From: Spirosoma aerolatum
Lineage (GTDB): Bacteria; Bacteroidota; Bacteroidia; Cytophagales; Spirosomataceae
Reading direction: 5' to 3'
Length of the DNA: 64,000 nt
Assembly (NCBI RefSeq): GCF_002056795.1
Contig: NZ_CP020104.1
Coordinates: 5,899,501-5,963,500, forward strand
The position numbers were made by a program, and so were the translations under genes. The notes beneath the pieces were generated by a model, which was not told the DNA's origin, made no database searches, and was given only the letters and a program-made list of their open reading frames with translations. Positions 36,304 through 46,488 of this stretch are shown here, in pieces. Every line of letters begins with the position of its first letter. Position 1 is the stretch's first letter.

Positions 36304-38667
36304 TTACTGCTTCAAAATTCGTTTTCGGAACACCTCATCACCCATCCTGATTTCGACGAAGTAAACTCCGCCGGGTGAACTTCGTAAGTCAAGTTCCTGC
36401 TGGAAGACATCGGTGGTTTTCTGATAATTCTGGTGGCTGAGTTCGGCTCCATTTATGTTTCGGACGCCTAGCGTCAAGGCTCCTCGCAGCGGGCTGCTGA
36501 ATGATACCATCATCTGGCCGTCGCTGGGGTTAGGCGTAATCTGTAGGGCCTGCTCAGCCAGTGGGGTTGTCGAGGTAACGGTACCTGTCCGGACATTGAC
36601 GGTCACGACGGCGCTTGTGCTACACAAATCCAGTCCCGAACCCGTAACCGTATAGGACGTGGTTTGGGTAGGGCTGGCCACTACCTGCGCACCTAGCGTT
36701 GTGTTGAGGCCGGGACCACTCCAGGTGAAAATACTGGCACCACGCGCGTTCAGGGTAACGGTCTGGCCGGGGTCAATAAAGATGGACGAAGCGGCCACTT
36801 GTACCGAGGGCTTCTGCCCTACCCGACCGGCAATATTATGTGCGACGTTCAAACCTAGGCTATCGGCATACCGAATCCAGTTGCCCTGCTGGCTAAGCCG
36901 CCACGACGTTGCTTCCAGCGATTCACCATTTCTAGTTGTCACCAAGGCAACCGTATCACCCGATGCATAAGGAAGCAGAATACCGATATGGAAAGGCAAG
37001 CCACTCAACGGAAGGCTCTTATCAAAAGTTACGGAGGTAGCACGGTTATTCGCTACATCGTTCAGAATATCCCGCAAGGGAACATCTTTCTGCCCCAGAA
37101 TAGCCCCCGGCCCACCCTGGAATCCACGGCCATTCCAAACGGTTACGGTTACGACCGATTCGGTAGCGGCTCCTTTGGCGGCCTTGGCAACCCCAAATTT
37201 AAGCGTAGCTCCTGACAAGTTATTGTAAGCCAGCTTATTGGCAAAAAATTCCGAAACGGCTTGGCTCTTGTGACTATTCTGCCCGGCTACATAGCCCGTT
37301 CCACCCGTTTCGCGGAGTATGGTAGGGGTACCGTTGAAGTTGGTAATATCCGAACACAGCCCGGAATTCAGTACTTCGATGTATTCGGTACGCACCAGCG
37401 GGTCCGACTGACCGAGCGCATTCGTCGTTACGAGTGTTACTTTAAACTTACCCGGCTGCGTATAGGTAACCGTCGGATTCTGGTCAGTTGATGTGGACGG
37501 CGTACCGCCTTCAAAGGTCCATAACCACGAGGTCGGAAAATTTTCCGATAAATCCGTAAACTTAAGCTGTCCACCCAACAAAACCTGCTGGTTATCGACC
37601 CTGAAATTAGACTTTGGCCGGGCGGCCACCTGCGTACCGCATACGTTGGACGATAACAGCGACAACCGCCGGGGGCTCAGGGCCATAACCGCCCGAATCC
37701 GGTCTTTCTGGTTCAGCGTGAAAATATTGGAGCAGGCATCGTTGGAGTAATCCATGTAGTTCTGCACCATGTTTGTCGATCCACAGCTTACCCGACCCAC
37801 CTGACAGCCATTACTGGCCGAAGCCTGTGGCGGGGTATCGGCGCAAAAGTCGTCGCCACAAACGGCATCGCCCCAAATGTGCCGCAAGCCCAAGAAGTGG
37901 CCTGTTTCGTGCGTCAGGGTACGGCCCAGGTTGTAGGGCGACTGAAGTACCGGGAAGGTTCCTTTATCGGCACTTCCGAAGGCTTTGTAATAAATTACAA
38001 CTCCATCCGTACTGGCTGGCGAATCGGTCGGGATACCGGGCAGGTTCGACTGACTAGGGAACTGTGCATATCCCAACAATTGCCCGTTTACGGAAGGCTC
38101 ATTCAGATCAAGTACCCAGATGTTGTAGTATTTATCTGGATTCCAGTAAGTACTCGGCTTTAATACACCTTCGATACTGGCCTGATCCCAGGTGGTTCGA
38201 TTGCCGTTGTACCGATCGATACCTGGCTCAGCCATCGGTTGCCCTTGAGGGTTTACAGCGGCCAGACAAAATTCGATTTCAATATCGGCCCCCACCGGAT
38301 TGTCATTAAACCCACGCGTACCGGCTTTCCGGCGGTAATCTTCGTTCAGTACGGCCAATTGTGATTGCACCTGCGCCTGACTGATGTTTCGACCCGTCCC
38401 AACAGTTTCGCCATTATGCACTACGTGAACAATAACCGGAATCGTAATCACCGTAGCGGCTGCCGTCCGGTTGTTGGCCATTTGCTTTTTGAGCGCAATC
38501 ATTTTCAACTGCAACTCCCGTTCAAAATCGGCAAGCGAACCCAGTTGCGGATTTTTGGCCCGACGAACACTATCCATATACATGGTTCCGCATTTCTCAG
38601 GGGCCTGAGCACGTAGGCTGGTTGCGAATAAACCCAGTAAGGTTAGGCTAAGTATAAATCGAAACAT
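36304..38667 (-). CDS. Secreted M43 (pappalysin-like) metalloprotease with PKD and T9SS domains
   Basis: A 787-residue exported protease read from the ATG at 38667 (MFRFILSLTL); the frame is open to 38718 but the added residues precede the signal. Signal to about Ala20, then a propeptide-like region. Residues 85-335 are the M43 catalytic domain: zinc motif HETGHFLGLRH with His253, Glu254, His257 and His263, followed by the Met-turn NYMDYS near 306. A PKD domain lies at about 352-434, a beta domain at about 445-620, and the last 85 residues (ITPNPSDGQMMV...GGVYFVEIR...) form a type A T9SS sorting domain. It is the last gene of a SusC/SusD operon, 4 bases behind a lipoprotein gene. It probably degrades extracellular protein for uptake by that SusC/SusD pair. 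Confidence 0.93.
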   Translation of the reverse strand: MFRFILSLTLLGLFATSLRAQAPEKCGTMYMDSVRRAKNPQLGSLADFERELQLKMIALKKQMANNRTAAATVITIPVIVHVVHNGETVGTGRNISQAQVQSQLAVLNEDYRRKAGTRGFNDNPVGADIEIEFCLAAVNPQGQPMAEPGIDRYNGNRTTWDQASIEGVLKPSTYWNPDKYYNIWVLDLNEPSVNGQLLGYAQFPSQSNLPGIPTDSPASTDGVVIYYKAFGSADKGTFPVLQSPYNLGRTLTHETGHFLGLRHIWGDAVCGDDFCADTPPQASASNGCQVGRVSCGSTNMVQNYMDYSNDACSNIFTLNQKDRIRAVMALSPRRLSLLSSNVCGTQVAARPKSNFRVDNQQVLLGGQLKFTDLSENFPTSWLWTFEGGTPSTSTDQNPTVTYTQPGKFKVTLVTTNALGQSDPLVRTEYIEVLNSGLCSDITNFNGTPTILRETGGTGYVAGQNSHKSQAVSEFFANKLAYNNLSGATLKFGVAKAAKGAATESVVTVTVWNGRGFQGGPGAILGQKDVPLRDILNDVANNRATSVTFDKSLPLSGLPFHIGILLPYASGDTVALVTTRNGESLEATSWRLSQQGNWIRYADSLGLNVAHNIAGRVGQKPSVQVAASSIFIDPGQTVTLNARGASIFTWSGPGLNTTLGAQVVASPTQTTSYTVTGSGLDLCSTSAVVTVNVRTGTVTSTTPLAEQALQITPNPSDGQMMVSFSSPLRGALTLGVRNINGAELSHQNYQKTTDVFQQELDLRSSPGGVYFVEIRMGDEVFRKRILKQ

Positions 38668-38671
38668 ATGC

Positions 38672-39166
38672 CTATTTGGTCGTAACAGGAGTAAACGTAA
38701 ACTGGTAGCTGGCATCAATATCCGGGAAGTAATACTGAACGGTCATTGACGTACTGGTCAGGTTCTTAATTACCCAGGGATATATACCATTTAATATAGG
38801 TATATAGAATTCCAGGGTTGCATTGGCATTGACTAACGTCCAAGAATCAGTCAGATAAATATCGGGATCGGAAGCGCTACATTTAGTAGGCCCTTCACTG
38901 GCCTCAAACTTTCGTTCCGCATTGGCATAAAAGGTCAGATAATCGTCGTAAATGCAAGGCGCTATATTACTTTGATTTACAGGGATCACGCCCGATGCAT
39001 TCCCTGCGTCGATCACCTGAAAGGAGACCATCTTCCAGGTTTTCTTGTCGGTGCCTGTCAGCAGTTGCGAATACGTCGGTGGTTTGGGTTCTATTTTTTC
39101 CGAACAGCCTCCCAGTATCCAGCCGATAAATCCTGGGATCAATAAGAAGCGTATAAACTGTCGCAT
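38672..39166 (-). CDS. Lipocalin-like lipoprotein
   Basis: A 164-residue protein with signal peptide and lipobox LGGC (Cys21). The mature domain follows the small Bacteroidota lipocalin-like pattern: KKTWKMVSFQ near 42, DDYLTFYAN near 74, KCSASDP near 93, LTDSWTLV near 105, and a closing ITKNLT-like strand set. The two Cys may pair. The gene lies 46 bases behind the larger lipoprotein gene and 4 bases ahead of the metalloprotease gene, in the SusC/SusD operon. A surface accessory for substrate binding is plausible. Confidence 0.82.
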   Translation of the reverse strand: MRQFIRFLLIPGFIGWILGGCSEKIEPKPPTYSQLLTGTDKKTWKMVSFQVIDAGNASGVIPVNQSNIAPCIYDDYLTFYANAERKFEASEGPTKCSASDPDIYLTDSWTLVNANATLEFYIPILNGIYPWVIKNLTSTSMTVQYYFPDIDASYQFTFTPVTTK

Positions 39167-39212
39167 AGGTAAAGCTTGTCAACTAGTCTGTAAATAGTTC
39201 TGTAACAGGTCC

Positions 39213-40052
39213 TCACTGGGGCGTATAGGTTTGTACGTAATTCAGTGTCGTATCTTTACCTGTACTTTGCTTAATAGTAAACTGAAGGTTTAGGGTAATC
39301 ACCCGGTTTTTGGGATTCCAGGCACCTGTACCCTTAATCGTATCGGTTGATCCTAGTTCAGCATTGTTTTGAGTCGGTATGGTAAGCGAGTTATCCCCAT
39401 TATCGACGAAAGTGAGCGTTGGCTTGATCGCATCAAAGCTAAGAAGACCAATATTCCAATTACTTAGCACATAGTTTTTACAATCGGTACTAGTAATCTG
39501 TACGTTCGATATAGTGGCCGTTTGAGGTCCGGTTTGCGTACTAAATACCTGCGTTCCTGTATAGGACCCACCCAGCAGGCAATCGTCCTGAATGATGAGG
39601 GTGAACTGCTTGCCAATCACCTTTTCGCCACTCCCAAAACCCACCTGCAATGAACTAGGTTGTACGCCGGTTATGGTAAACGTCACGGTCGATGACTCCA
39701 GGATATTGTTGGCGTTGTTGATCAGTTGCAATACAATATTGGCCTTACTAGACTTAGCCGGAATAGTCACGGTACCTTTCTTACTAGCAAAAAAGTACTC
39801 TTTCCCTTCACGTGCCGTTCCGCCAACGGTGTAATTGATGGTAATGGCCTGATCCAATTGCGGCCCGGCATTGTGTACCTCTATATTGATCGGCTGACTG
39901 TAGCTCTCCTTATAGGTCAAACTATCTTTTGTAAAACGAACATAGTAGGGGCCTTCAAAAATACGGTCAACATCGCTCGTTTCGCAGGCAAATACACCCA
40001 GCGTCAGCACGATTACGACTCCGAACAACCCACGTAGTTTATTGATTATCAT
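39213..40052 (-). CDS. Surface lipoprotein with Calx-beta/Ig-like domain
   Basis: A 279-residue protein with signal and Cys23 (VFAC) as a lipidation site. The N-terminal 130 residues of the mature chain contain a Calx-beta-like or DUF4843-like sandwich (ITINYTVGGTAREGKEYFF near 71-89, SSTVTFTITGV near 119-129). A C-terminal domain (about 160-279) with GGSYTGTQVF and a short Cys pair resembles ligand-binding domains of SusE/SusF-position proteins. It follows SusD by 21 bases. Its place and anchoring suggest substrate binding at the cell surface beside SusC/SusD. The family is not certain. Confidence 0.75.
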   Translation of the reverse strand: MIINKLRGLFGVVIVLTLGVFACETSDVDRIFEGPYYVRFTKDSLTYKESYSQPINIEVHNAGPQLDQAITINYTVGGTAREGKEYFFASKKGTVTIPAKSSKANIVLQLINNANNILESSTVTFTITGVQPSSLQVGFGSGEKVIGKQFTLIIQDDCLLGGSYTGTQVFSTQTGPQTATISNVQITSTDCKNYVLSNWNIGLLSFDAIKPTLTFVDNGDNSLTIPTQNNAELGSTDTIKGTGAWNPKNRVITLNLQFTIKQSTGKDTTLNYVQTYTPQ

Positions 40053-40073
40053 GACGTTTCGATTCGTTAATGA

Positions 40074-41420
40074 TTAATACCCTGGATTCTGGGCTCCCTG
40101 TAGGCCGGGGTTACGTAAAATTTCCGATTGTGGTATAGGCCATAATTCATATCGACTATTCCAGTTGGGCGAGAAAGCCGACATCACAGCCTGTGCCCGT
40201 CCCGTCCGAACCAGATCGTACCAGCGGTGCCCCTCGAATGCCAGTTCATACTGACGCTCCCGCTCTATAGTCAGCAGAATATCAGCTTGTGCCGTGGCTG
40301 TTACAGCAGTGCCCTTGGCCCGCGTACGCAACACATTGATATCTGAAACGGCACCTGTCGTACCGGTTAGCTTATTCTGCTGAGCCCGCGCTTCAGCCCG
40401 GATCAGGTACATTTCTGCCAGGCGGAACACCACAATATTGGCGTTGTTCTCGATAGCTGTGCCATACTTTCGAACCGTCCAGCCATTGTCATTCCCCTGC
40501 TGTTTTGTCGCGTCGAAGGAAATCGTTGCCACACGAGTGCCTGATTCTAAGGAGTTGAGATTAATTACTACCTGATCCGATGGAATCACTTCCCGACGGG
40601 TAACAAATAAGGTATTTAGGGTAGCCGGATCATCATTTTGCGTATATCCCACTTCGAAGATGGATTCAGCCGTAAAGTTCTGTTTGACGATGGTATTGTA
40701 ATCGGGCACCAGCGAGAACTTACCCGAGTTAATCACCAGCGATGCATAGTTTTCTGCCTGGGCGTAGTTTTTCTGATACAGATAAAACCGGGCCAATGCC
40801 GCCTGTACTACCCGCTTCGACAAATAAGCCACTCCCGTCGATGAGTCGTCGGGCAAATCGGCCAGGGCAGCCTGATAATCAGCCAAAACTGCTGCCAGAA
40901 CCGTAGCTTTAGCCGTCCGGCTGATATTTCGGTTCGTTGTCTGGTCGGTAGTCGTTACCAGTGGAATATCGCCAAAGGTGTAGACACCGTAAAAATTCGC
41001 CAGTCCCCGCAGAAACTTGGCTTCGGCAGTCAACTGTTTTCTGGCATCATCCGTTACACCCGTCACAGTAGGCAGCCGTTCCAGAATAAAATTGGCGACA
41101 TACACGCACCCATAAATAGCGCCCCAAAATGTAGTGACATCGGAGTTGGTAGCTGTAATCTGTTTCGTACCAAATTCCTGATAGGAAGCGAATGTGCCGT
41201 TATGCTTGATATGATCGGCCGTGAAGTCACCCGCAATGACAATCGAGGAAGTCATTGCCCGGAACGAACTATATAAACCGATCCGTACCAGTGGCACATC
41301 GGCGGCCCGCTTCAGGGTTAATTCATCGATCTGCAAATCGTACGGTGTGGGTTCCAGCACATCCTGGCAGGAACTCAGCAGGACAATTGTCAGTATGAAA
41401 CAAGTTATGTAAGACTTCAT
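40074..41420 (-). CDS. SusD/RagB-family outer-membrane lipoprotein
   Basis: A 448-residue protein with a signal peptide ending LSSC (Cys18), then TPR-like helical pairs of the SusD fold: FLRGLANFYGVYTFGDIPLV near 145-164 and the C-terminal RLAEMYLIRAEA and RERQYELAFEGHRWYDLVRTG. These are standard SusD signatures. It caps the SusC barrel and binds the ligand. The gene lies 40 bases behind SusC and leads into two lipoproteins and a secreted protease, pointing to a peptide or glycoprotein substrate instead of a plain glycan. Confidence 0.95.
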   Translation of the reverse strand: MKSYITCFILTIVLLSSCQDVLEPTPYDLQIDELTLKRAADVPLVRIGLYSSFRAMTSSIVIAGDFTADHIKHNGTFASYQEFGTKQITATNSDVTTFWGAIYGCVYVANFILERLPTVTGVTDDARKQLTAEAKFLRGLANFYGVYTFGDIPLVTTTDQTTNRNISRTAKATVLAAVLADYQAALADLPDDSSTGVAYLSKRVVQAALARFYLYQKNYAQAENYASLVINSGKFSLVPDYNTIVKQNFTAESIFEVGYTQNDDPATLNTLFVTRREVIPSDQVVINLNSLESGTRVATISFDATKQQGNDNGWTVRKYGTAIENNANIVVFRLAEMYLIRAEARAQQNKLTGTTGAVSDINVLRTRAKGTAVTATAQADILLTIERERQYELAFEGHRWYDLVRTGRAQAVMSAFSPNWNSRYELWPIPQSEILRNPGLQGAQNPGY

Positions 41421-41460
41421 TGAGAACGTGTGATTGCCTGAAATAATAAATGAGCAGTGC

Positions 41461-44400
41461 TTAAAACGTCACTGTTACGCCACCGGATATGTTTTTAACC
41501 TGCGGCAGCGTATTTAAGTCAATACCCTGAGCGGTTGTCGAGCCATCCAGTGTACTTAGTTCCGGGTCTGATCCTGAATATTTTGTATACGTCCAGATAT
41601 TGGTAGCCGAAGCAAAGACCCGAACACCCGACAATTTCACGTAACCAACCCATTTTTTAGGCAGGTTATAGCCGAGCGTCACATTTTTCAGACGCAGATA
41701 AGAACCATCTTCCAGAAAACGGCTGCTGAGATAATTGTTATAGGTGTTCTCATATACATAGCGTGGAACGCTCGTAATATCACCTTCTTTCTGCCACCGC
41801 TTCAGCGCGTCGACACTCTGATTAAAAGCAAGCGATGAGCCTGTATTGACTGACGATTGTTTGGTCATATTCAACACATGATTGCCATAGGAAAACTGAA
41901 AGAAAACACTCAGATCGAATCCTTTATAGGACAGTCGGTTGGTAAGGCCGCCAAAAAATTTAGGTTGTGCATTGCCAATTACCTGCCCATCGTCGGGTGT
42001 GATCCGCCCATCCCCATTTTTATCCTGGTAAATAGCATCGCCTGTACCCGAATCAACGCCTAAAAATTTCAGTCCCCAGAACGTGCCGAGCGGTTGCCCT
42101 GGCAAAACAACGTTAGTAGCCGCAACGCCATTTCCCTGATAGCCAGCAAATAAAGGTTCATCTGTGGCTAACTCAACTACTTTATTCTGGTTAGTCGAAA
42201 TATTCAGATCTGTATTCCAACGAAGGCCTTTCTTATCAATGTTAACCGTGCTGATGGTCAACTCCAGCCCCTTGTTGCTTATTTTTCCAATGTTCCCCTG
42301 CACCGAACCAAAGCCTGAAGTCAACGGAATCGGCTGACTGAACAAGAGTTTATCCGTGAGGTTGCTATAAGCATCAAATGTAACATTTAAGCGTCCGTTA
42401 AAGAACGACGCATCTAAACCAACATTAGCCTCCCGTGTGCGCTCCCATTGCAGGTCGGGGTTGGCAAGTCCTGCTGGTCCAAGCCCGGACGAACCACTGT
42501 AAGTAGTAGCTGCCCAGGTTCCCAGATACAGAAAGTTACCAATCTGTTCGTTCCCCGTAAATCCATAACTCCCTCTCAGTTTCAGGTCACTCAGAAAGCT
42601 AAATTGTTCCATGAATGATTCCTCGGAGATACGCCAGCCCAACGATCCCGATGGGAAGAAACCAAATTTCCGGTTGGGGCCAAACCGCGATGAGCCATCG
42701 TATCGGCCCGTTGCAGATACCAGATATTTGTCTTTATAATCGTATTTAACTTCGCCTAAGCCCGAGAATAAACCGCTGTTAACCAGTGAAGAGCTCCCCT
42801 GGTTAACCACCCCGGCCGACGAGATATATGTAAAATCGTCGCTTGGGAAATATTCACCATTCACCGAACTGGCGCGGTTGGTTCGTTTAATGATTTCGAT
42901 ACCACCCAGTGCGCTAATTCGGTGCCTTTCATTGATCAGCGTATTGTACGACAACGTGTTAGAGCTTGTAAACGTAGCGGCTAAACTCGTATTATACTCG
43001 CCATACCCCTGCTGTCCCAGACTGGCACTATATCCCCCTGTAGCGGTTGATCGGGGAAAGTATAAGTTCTCAATGATGCTGTTGTAGTCAATACTGGCTT
43101 TCGATTGAAAGCGTAGGTTCTGCAGAAATTGATACGCTACGTATACCCCACCCAGCATTTTGGTTGTTAGTACCTGCTGGCGGGGTAAGAGTGCCTCTCC
43201 AACCGGATTGAAGTTTGGAAAGTCTGGGTAATTGGGATCACCTGGTCCATAGAGTTGTCCCTGTTCGTTGTAGGGTGAATAATAGGGCAGGCTGCGCGTT
43301 GCTCCCGAATACACACCATCCAGAAAGTTATCGCCAGCCACCCGGTTGTTTACGGCTCGGGCTACGGTGATATTACTGCCAAAGGATAATTTATCGGTTG
43401 CATTATGATCAATGGTCATTGTACCGCTCATCCGGGAGAATCGGTTATTGATCAGTACTCCTTCTTCATCGCGATAGTTACCACTCAGGTAAAACCGCGT
43501 ACGTTCGTTACCACCCTGAGCCGATACCTGGTACTGCTGGTAAATACCTTTCCGCAACACCATATCCAGCCAGTTTGTATTGATACCGTCTGTTACCCCT
43601 TTAATCAGGCCCAACTTGTCGGGGTCCTGACCTGCATTAATCACGGCTTCTCGTTGTAAATCCAGCAACTGTGATGAATTCAGCAGATTAGGCCGCTTGA
43701 TGATTTCGGTAAAGCCCCGTTGCGCATCCGCTGTAATCGTTGTTTTCTGATTCGCCTTTCCCCGTTTTGTCGTGATCAGCACAACACCATTGGCGGCTCG
43801 TGAACCATAAATAGCTTTAGCCGAAGCATCTTTCAGAATCTGAAAGGATTCAATGTCATTCGGATTAAGTAAAGCCAGGGCATTGTCGTTCTGACCCCCA
43901 TAGCCCGTTGTTAAAGCCCCCGCCTGAATCTGCACCCCATCAACAATATACAAGGGACGGTTAGAGGCCGAAATAGAAGTGTTCCCCCGAACCCGAACAG
44001 AAAGCCCTCCACCCGGTGTACCGGACGATTGCGTTACCAGCACACCCGCAGCCTGGCCTTGTAATGCCTGATCGAGGCTATTAATTGGAATATCTTTAAA
44101 CTTATCGGACGTAATTGAGGCAATGGAGCCGGTGATATCTTTCCGTTGCGTCGTGTTATAACCGGTCACAACGACCTGAGTGAGCTCGTTAATAGCTTCC
44201 TGCATGACAACGTTGACAACCGTTCGATTATTTACCGGGACTTCCTGTGAGTTTAAGCCAATGGATGTCAGCACCAAAACGGCATTCGGACCGGGAATCG
44301 TAATGCTGTAATTCCCGTTGGCATCGGTTGTGGCTCCCGTTGTGGTTCCTTTCACAACTACGTTCACTCCGGGCAACGTTTGTCCATCCTGTGCTGAAGT

Positions 44401-44496
44401 TACTCTCCCTGTTATACGCTGAGCCTGGGCCAGCAGATAGCCCGGCAGCATGATCAGCAAAGCCGACCAGCTAATAACACGATAAAAATTTCTCAT
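41461..44496 (-). CDS. SusC/RagA-family TonB-linked outer-membrane protein
   Basis: A 1011-residue TonB-dependent transporter. Signal peptide to about Ala23, then a carboxypeptidase-regulatory-like domain (ITGRVTSAQDGQTLPGVNV...), a TonB-box region near TQVVVTGYN, the plug with RGNTSISASNRPLYIVDGV and SKAIYGSRAANGVVLITTKRG, and a C-terminal 22-strand barrel ending in Phe (GGVTVTF). It is the first gene of a five-gene operon with SusD, two lipoproteins and an M43 protease. It is clearly less similar to the other two SusC proteins of the window than they are to each other. No promoter match was found upstream. Confidence 0.97.
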   Translation of the reverse strand: MRNFYRVISWSALLIMLPGYLLAQAQRITGRVTSAQDGQTLPGVNVVVKGTTTGATTDANGNYSITIPGPNAVLVLTSIGLNSQEVPVNNRTVVNVVMQEAINELTQVVVTGYNTTQRKDITGSIASITSDKFKDIPINSLDQALQGQAAGVLVTQSSGTPGGGLSVRVRGNTSISASNRPLYIVDGVQIQAGALTTGYGGQNDNALALLNPNDIESFQILKDASAKAIYGSRAANGVVLITTKRGKANQKTTITADAQRGFTEIIKRPNLLNSSQLLDLQREAVINAGQDPDKLGLIKGVTDGINTNWLDMVLRKGIYQQYQVSAQGGNERTRFYLSGNYRDEEGVLINNRFSRMSGTMTIDHNATDKLSFGSNITVARAVNNRVAGDNFLDGVYSGATRSLPYYSPYNEQGQLYGPGDPNYPDFPNFNPVGEALLPRQQVLTTKMLGGVYVAYQFLQNLRFQSKASIDYNSIIENLYFPRSTATGGYSASLGQQGYGEYNTSLAATFTSSNTLSYNTLINERHRISALGGIEIIKRTNRASSVNGEYFPSDDFTYISSAGVVNQGSSSLVNSGLFSGLGEVKYDYKDKYLVSATGRYDGSSRFGPNRKFGFFPSGSLGWRISEESFMEQFSFLSDLKLRGSYGFTGNEQIGNFLYLGTWAATTYSGSSGLGPAGLANPDLQWERTREANVGLDASFFNGRLNVTFDAYSNLTDKLLFSQPIPLTSGFGSVQGNIGKISNKGLELTISTVNIDKKGLRWNTDLNISTNQNKVVELATDEPLFAGYQGNGVAATNVVLPGQPLGTFWGLKFLGVDSGTGDAIYQDKNGDGRITPDDGQVIGNAQPKFFGGLTNRLSYKGFDLSVFFQFSYGNHVLNMTKQSSVNTGSSLAFNQSVDALKRWQKEGDITSVPRYVYENTYNNYLSSRFLEDGSYLRLKNVTLGYNLPKKWVGYVKLSGVRVFASATNIWTYTKYSGSDPELSTLDGSTTAQGIDLNTLPQVKNISGGVTVTF

Positions 44497-44767
44497 GTAT
44501 AGGTTATACCAAGTAAATGCTTTTTTGGAGGTTACACGCTAAATCTGAAAAAGGATTTATTAATGAGCGCATCAAGCTACAATTTTTTAAACGAAAAAAT
44601 TATCGGCATCGTATAAATCTACTGATAGCGTAGCCTACAGCCTTATTTTCGTTTTTAATTCAATGTTCAGTCTTCTTTTTCACAAACTCATTTCCTATAC
44701 GTTAATATACAGCCATCTGATGCAATTTCATATAAGTTTAATCAGATACGCGAACGGTGGAAAGAAA
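44497..44767. other. Gene-free upstream region of the first SusC operon
   Basis: It should carry the promoter of the minus-strand SusC/SusD/protease operon. No good TAnnTTTG with a spaced TTTG was found; the nearest is TGAGTTTG at 44683-44690 without a partner. The stretch is A+T-rich, and I saw no repeat or small gene in it. Confidence 0.45.
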
Positions 44768-44798
44768 TAAGGCTCTACATCAACGACGTAGAGCCTTA
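44768..44798 (-). terminator. Terminator after the second SusD gene
   Basis: Perfect 11-bp arms TAAGGCTCTAC / GTAGAGCCTTA with a 9-base loop, 24 bases beyond the SusD stop. On the minus strand it is followed by a broken T-rich tract. Confidence 0.8.
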
Positions 44799-44821
44799 CA
44801 AAGTATGGCAACTGACCTAAT

Positions 44822-46465
44822 TTACTTTTTCGGATTCGAGGTAGGCGCACTGCCCGATGCGGCCGGATTGTACTTCAACTCATTATCGGGTACATCCCAA
44901 TAGTCCAAGAAGTTATAGTTGATGGTGGCATTGGTACTTACTTTCCCAGCTTTATCCACTACAACGGCCCCTTTTCGGCCACCGCCCTGCGACACATCAT
45001 CGATAACACCCCACCGACGGGCATCGTAGAACGACAGGTTTCGGAACGCCAGCCCCACCCGACGCTCACGACGGAGTTCTTCTTTTGCCTGATCGAGTGT
45101 GAGTCCGGTACCCGCTACAGCCGCCAATCCGGCTCCCTGATACTTCCGAACGGCGTCGATTGATTTTAAGCCGTCTTCGATTTTGCCGGTATTGATTAGC
45201 GCTTCGGCTTTCATCAGTTCATTTTCTTCGTAACTACCTGCCAGATACAATTCCGTAGCGCCCGGTGTACGATCACTTAAGGTCGATACTCCCGCCAGTT
45301 TTTTACCTCCATCCAGCAGTGCCCAACGCGTATTAAAGGCATTCCCCCGGCTACTTTCGCCAATCCAGGGGGTAGCGCGTTGGGTAAAGTTATTTGCCAA
45401 TCGCTGGTCGCCCGTTTTGAAATCCTGAATCAGTCGTTCCGAAATCTTATATGTAGCCCCGCCCGACGGATCACCCGTTGCTTTAGCAGCAACGGTTCCG
45501 GCTGTTGGCGACAGGAAATCACCATTCTGGTTCGAACGACCCGTAAACACATTATCCGTTGCCGTAATACCATCCGTTGCCAGCGTCAGGATTTGCCCCC
45601 ACTGAGCGGCTGTCATGGTTTTTACAGTCGTATTCACCAGCAGATTACGAGCCTTTAGCGTATTGATGTTGCGCTTCCACATATCGGGTGTGAGTACGCC
45701 CCCCTTGCCAACCTGATTGAATGGCGGAATCAACTGCGACATGATGGCTGTATAATCCGCTGAAGCTGCAGGCAACAGCGAAGCCGCCTTATCGAGGTTA
45801 GCGTTGGCTTCTTCGATCAGCTTTTCCTTGGTCACATAGTTGTTATTGGTCCCGTTCGCGTCGTTGTTGATGATACCAGCATAGTAGATCGACCCGATGT
45901 GTGAATACGCAAAGCCTTTCCACCAGTATGCCCAGGCCTGAACGGTCGCTTTCTTGGCTTTGGCATCGCCCGTAAACGAAACCTGATCGGCCAGCGCCAG
46001 TACTTTATTCATCTGGCTATTCAGCGAATACATATACCACCACTCATGAAACAATGGATTTGATCCCTGGTTGGAATTGACGTTGACCTGACGAATCAGC
46101 GCCCACTGTGTGTTTGGTGCATTAGGATTTACAACTTTAGAGCCATCGTCCAGAATGACATAATCGGGGGCACCAATCTGATTACCAAATTGGTTGGCCG
46201 CTTCTTCGCCGATAATGTCGCCCATGAGGTCATGAAAGCCCATCGCCCCCGACCAGAAGTAGCCTGGAACCCCATCGTATAGGTCGGTTTTTATTTCCTT
46301 AAATCCATTGATGTAAGCGGCCCCTTGTGCGAAGTTGATAATCCCCGATTCGGTATTGGCACTGCTTACGGTTGGCTGGTTCGGGTTTTTTACGTCCAGT
46401 TGATCTTTACAGGAAGTCGCAAAGCTCAGCACCAGCGCGGCCACTAGAATATGTATCTTTTTCAT
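44822..46465 (-). CDS. SusD/RagB-family lipoprotein (pair 2)
   Basis: A 547-residue SusD-like protein with lipidation Cys19 in FATSC followed by KDQLDV, an acidic segment suited to surface export. Helical TPR-like units include WAYWWKGFAYSHIGSIYYAG near 166-185, and the C-terminus has ELRRERRVGLAFRNLSFYDARRWG, both typical of the family. It is strikingly similar to the SusD at 50311 (same CKDQLDV start, same closing YNFLDYWDVP or YNFMDYWDVP motif), so the two pairs derive from a tandem duplication. It follows its SusC by 23 bases and has its own terminator. No enzyme gene accompanies it. Confidence 0.95.
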   Translation of the reverse strand: MKKIHILVAALVLSFATSCKDQLDVKNPNQPTVSSANTESGIINFAQGAAYINGFKEIKTDLYDGVPGYFWSGAMGFHDLMGDIIGEEAANQFGNQIGAPDYVILDDGSKVVNPNAPNTQWALIRQVNVNSNQGSNPLFHEWWYMYSLNSQMNKVLALADQVSFTGDAKAKKATVQAWAYWWKGFAYSHIGSIYYAGIINNDANGTNNNYVTKEKLIEEANANLDKAASLLPAASADYTAIMSQLIPPFNQVGKGGVLTPDMWKRNINTLKARNLLVNTTVKTMTAAQWGQILTLATDGITATDNVFTGRSNQNGDFLSPTAGTVAAKATGDPSGGATYKISERLIQDFKTGDQRLANNFTQRATPWIGESSRGNAFNTRWALLDGGKKLAGVSTLSDRTPGATELYLAGSYEENELMKAEALINTGKIEDGLKSIDAVRKYQGAGLAAVAGTGLTLDQAKEELRRERRVGLAFRNLSFYDARRWGVIDDVSQGGGRKGAVVVDKAGKVSTNATINYNFLDYWDVPDNELKYNPAASGSAPTSNPKK

Positions 46466-46488
46466 TGATAAGTTCTTGAAGGTTGAAA

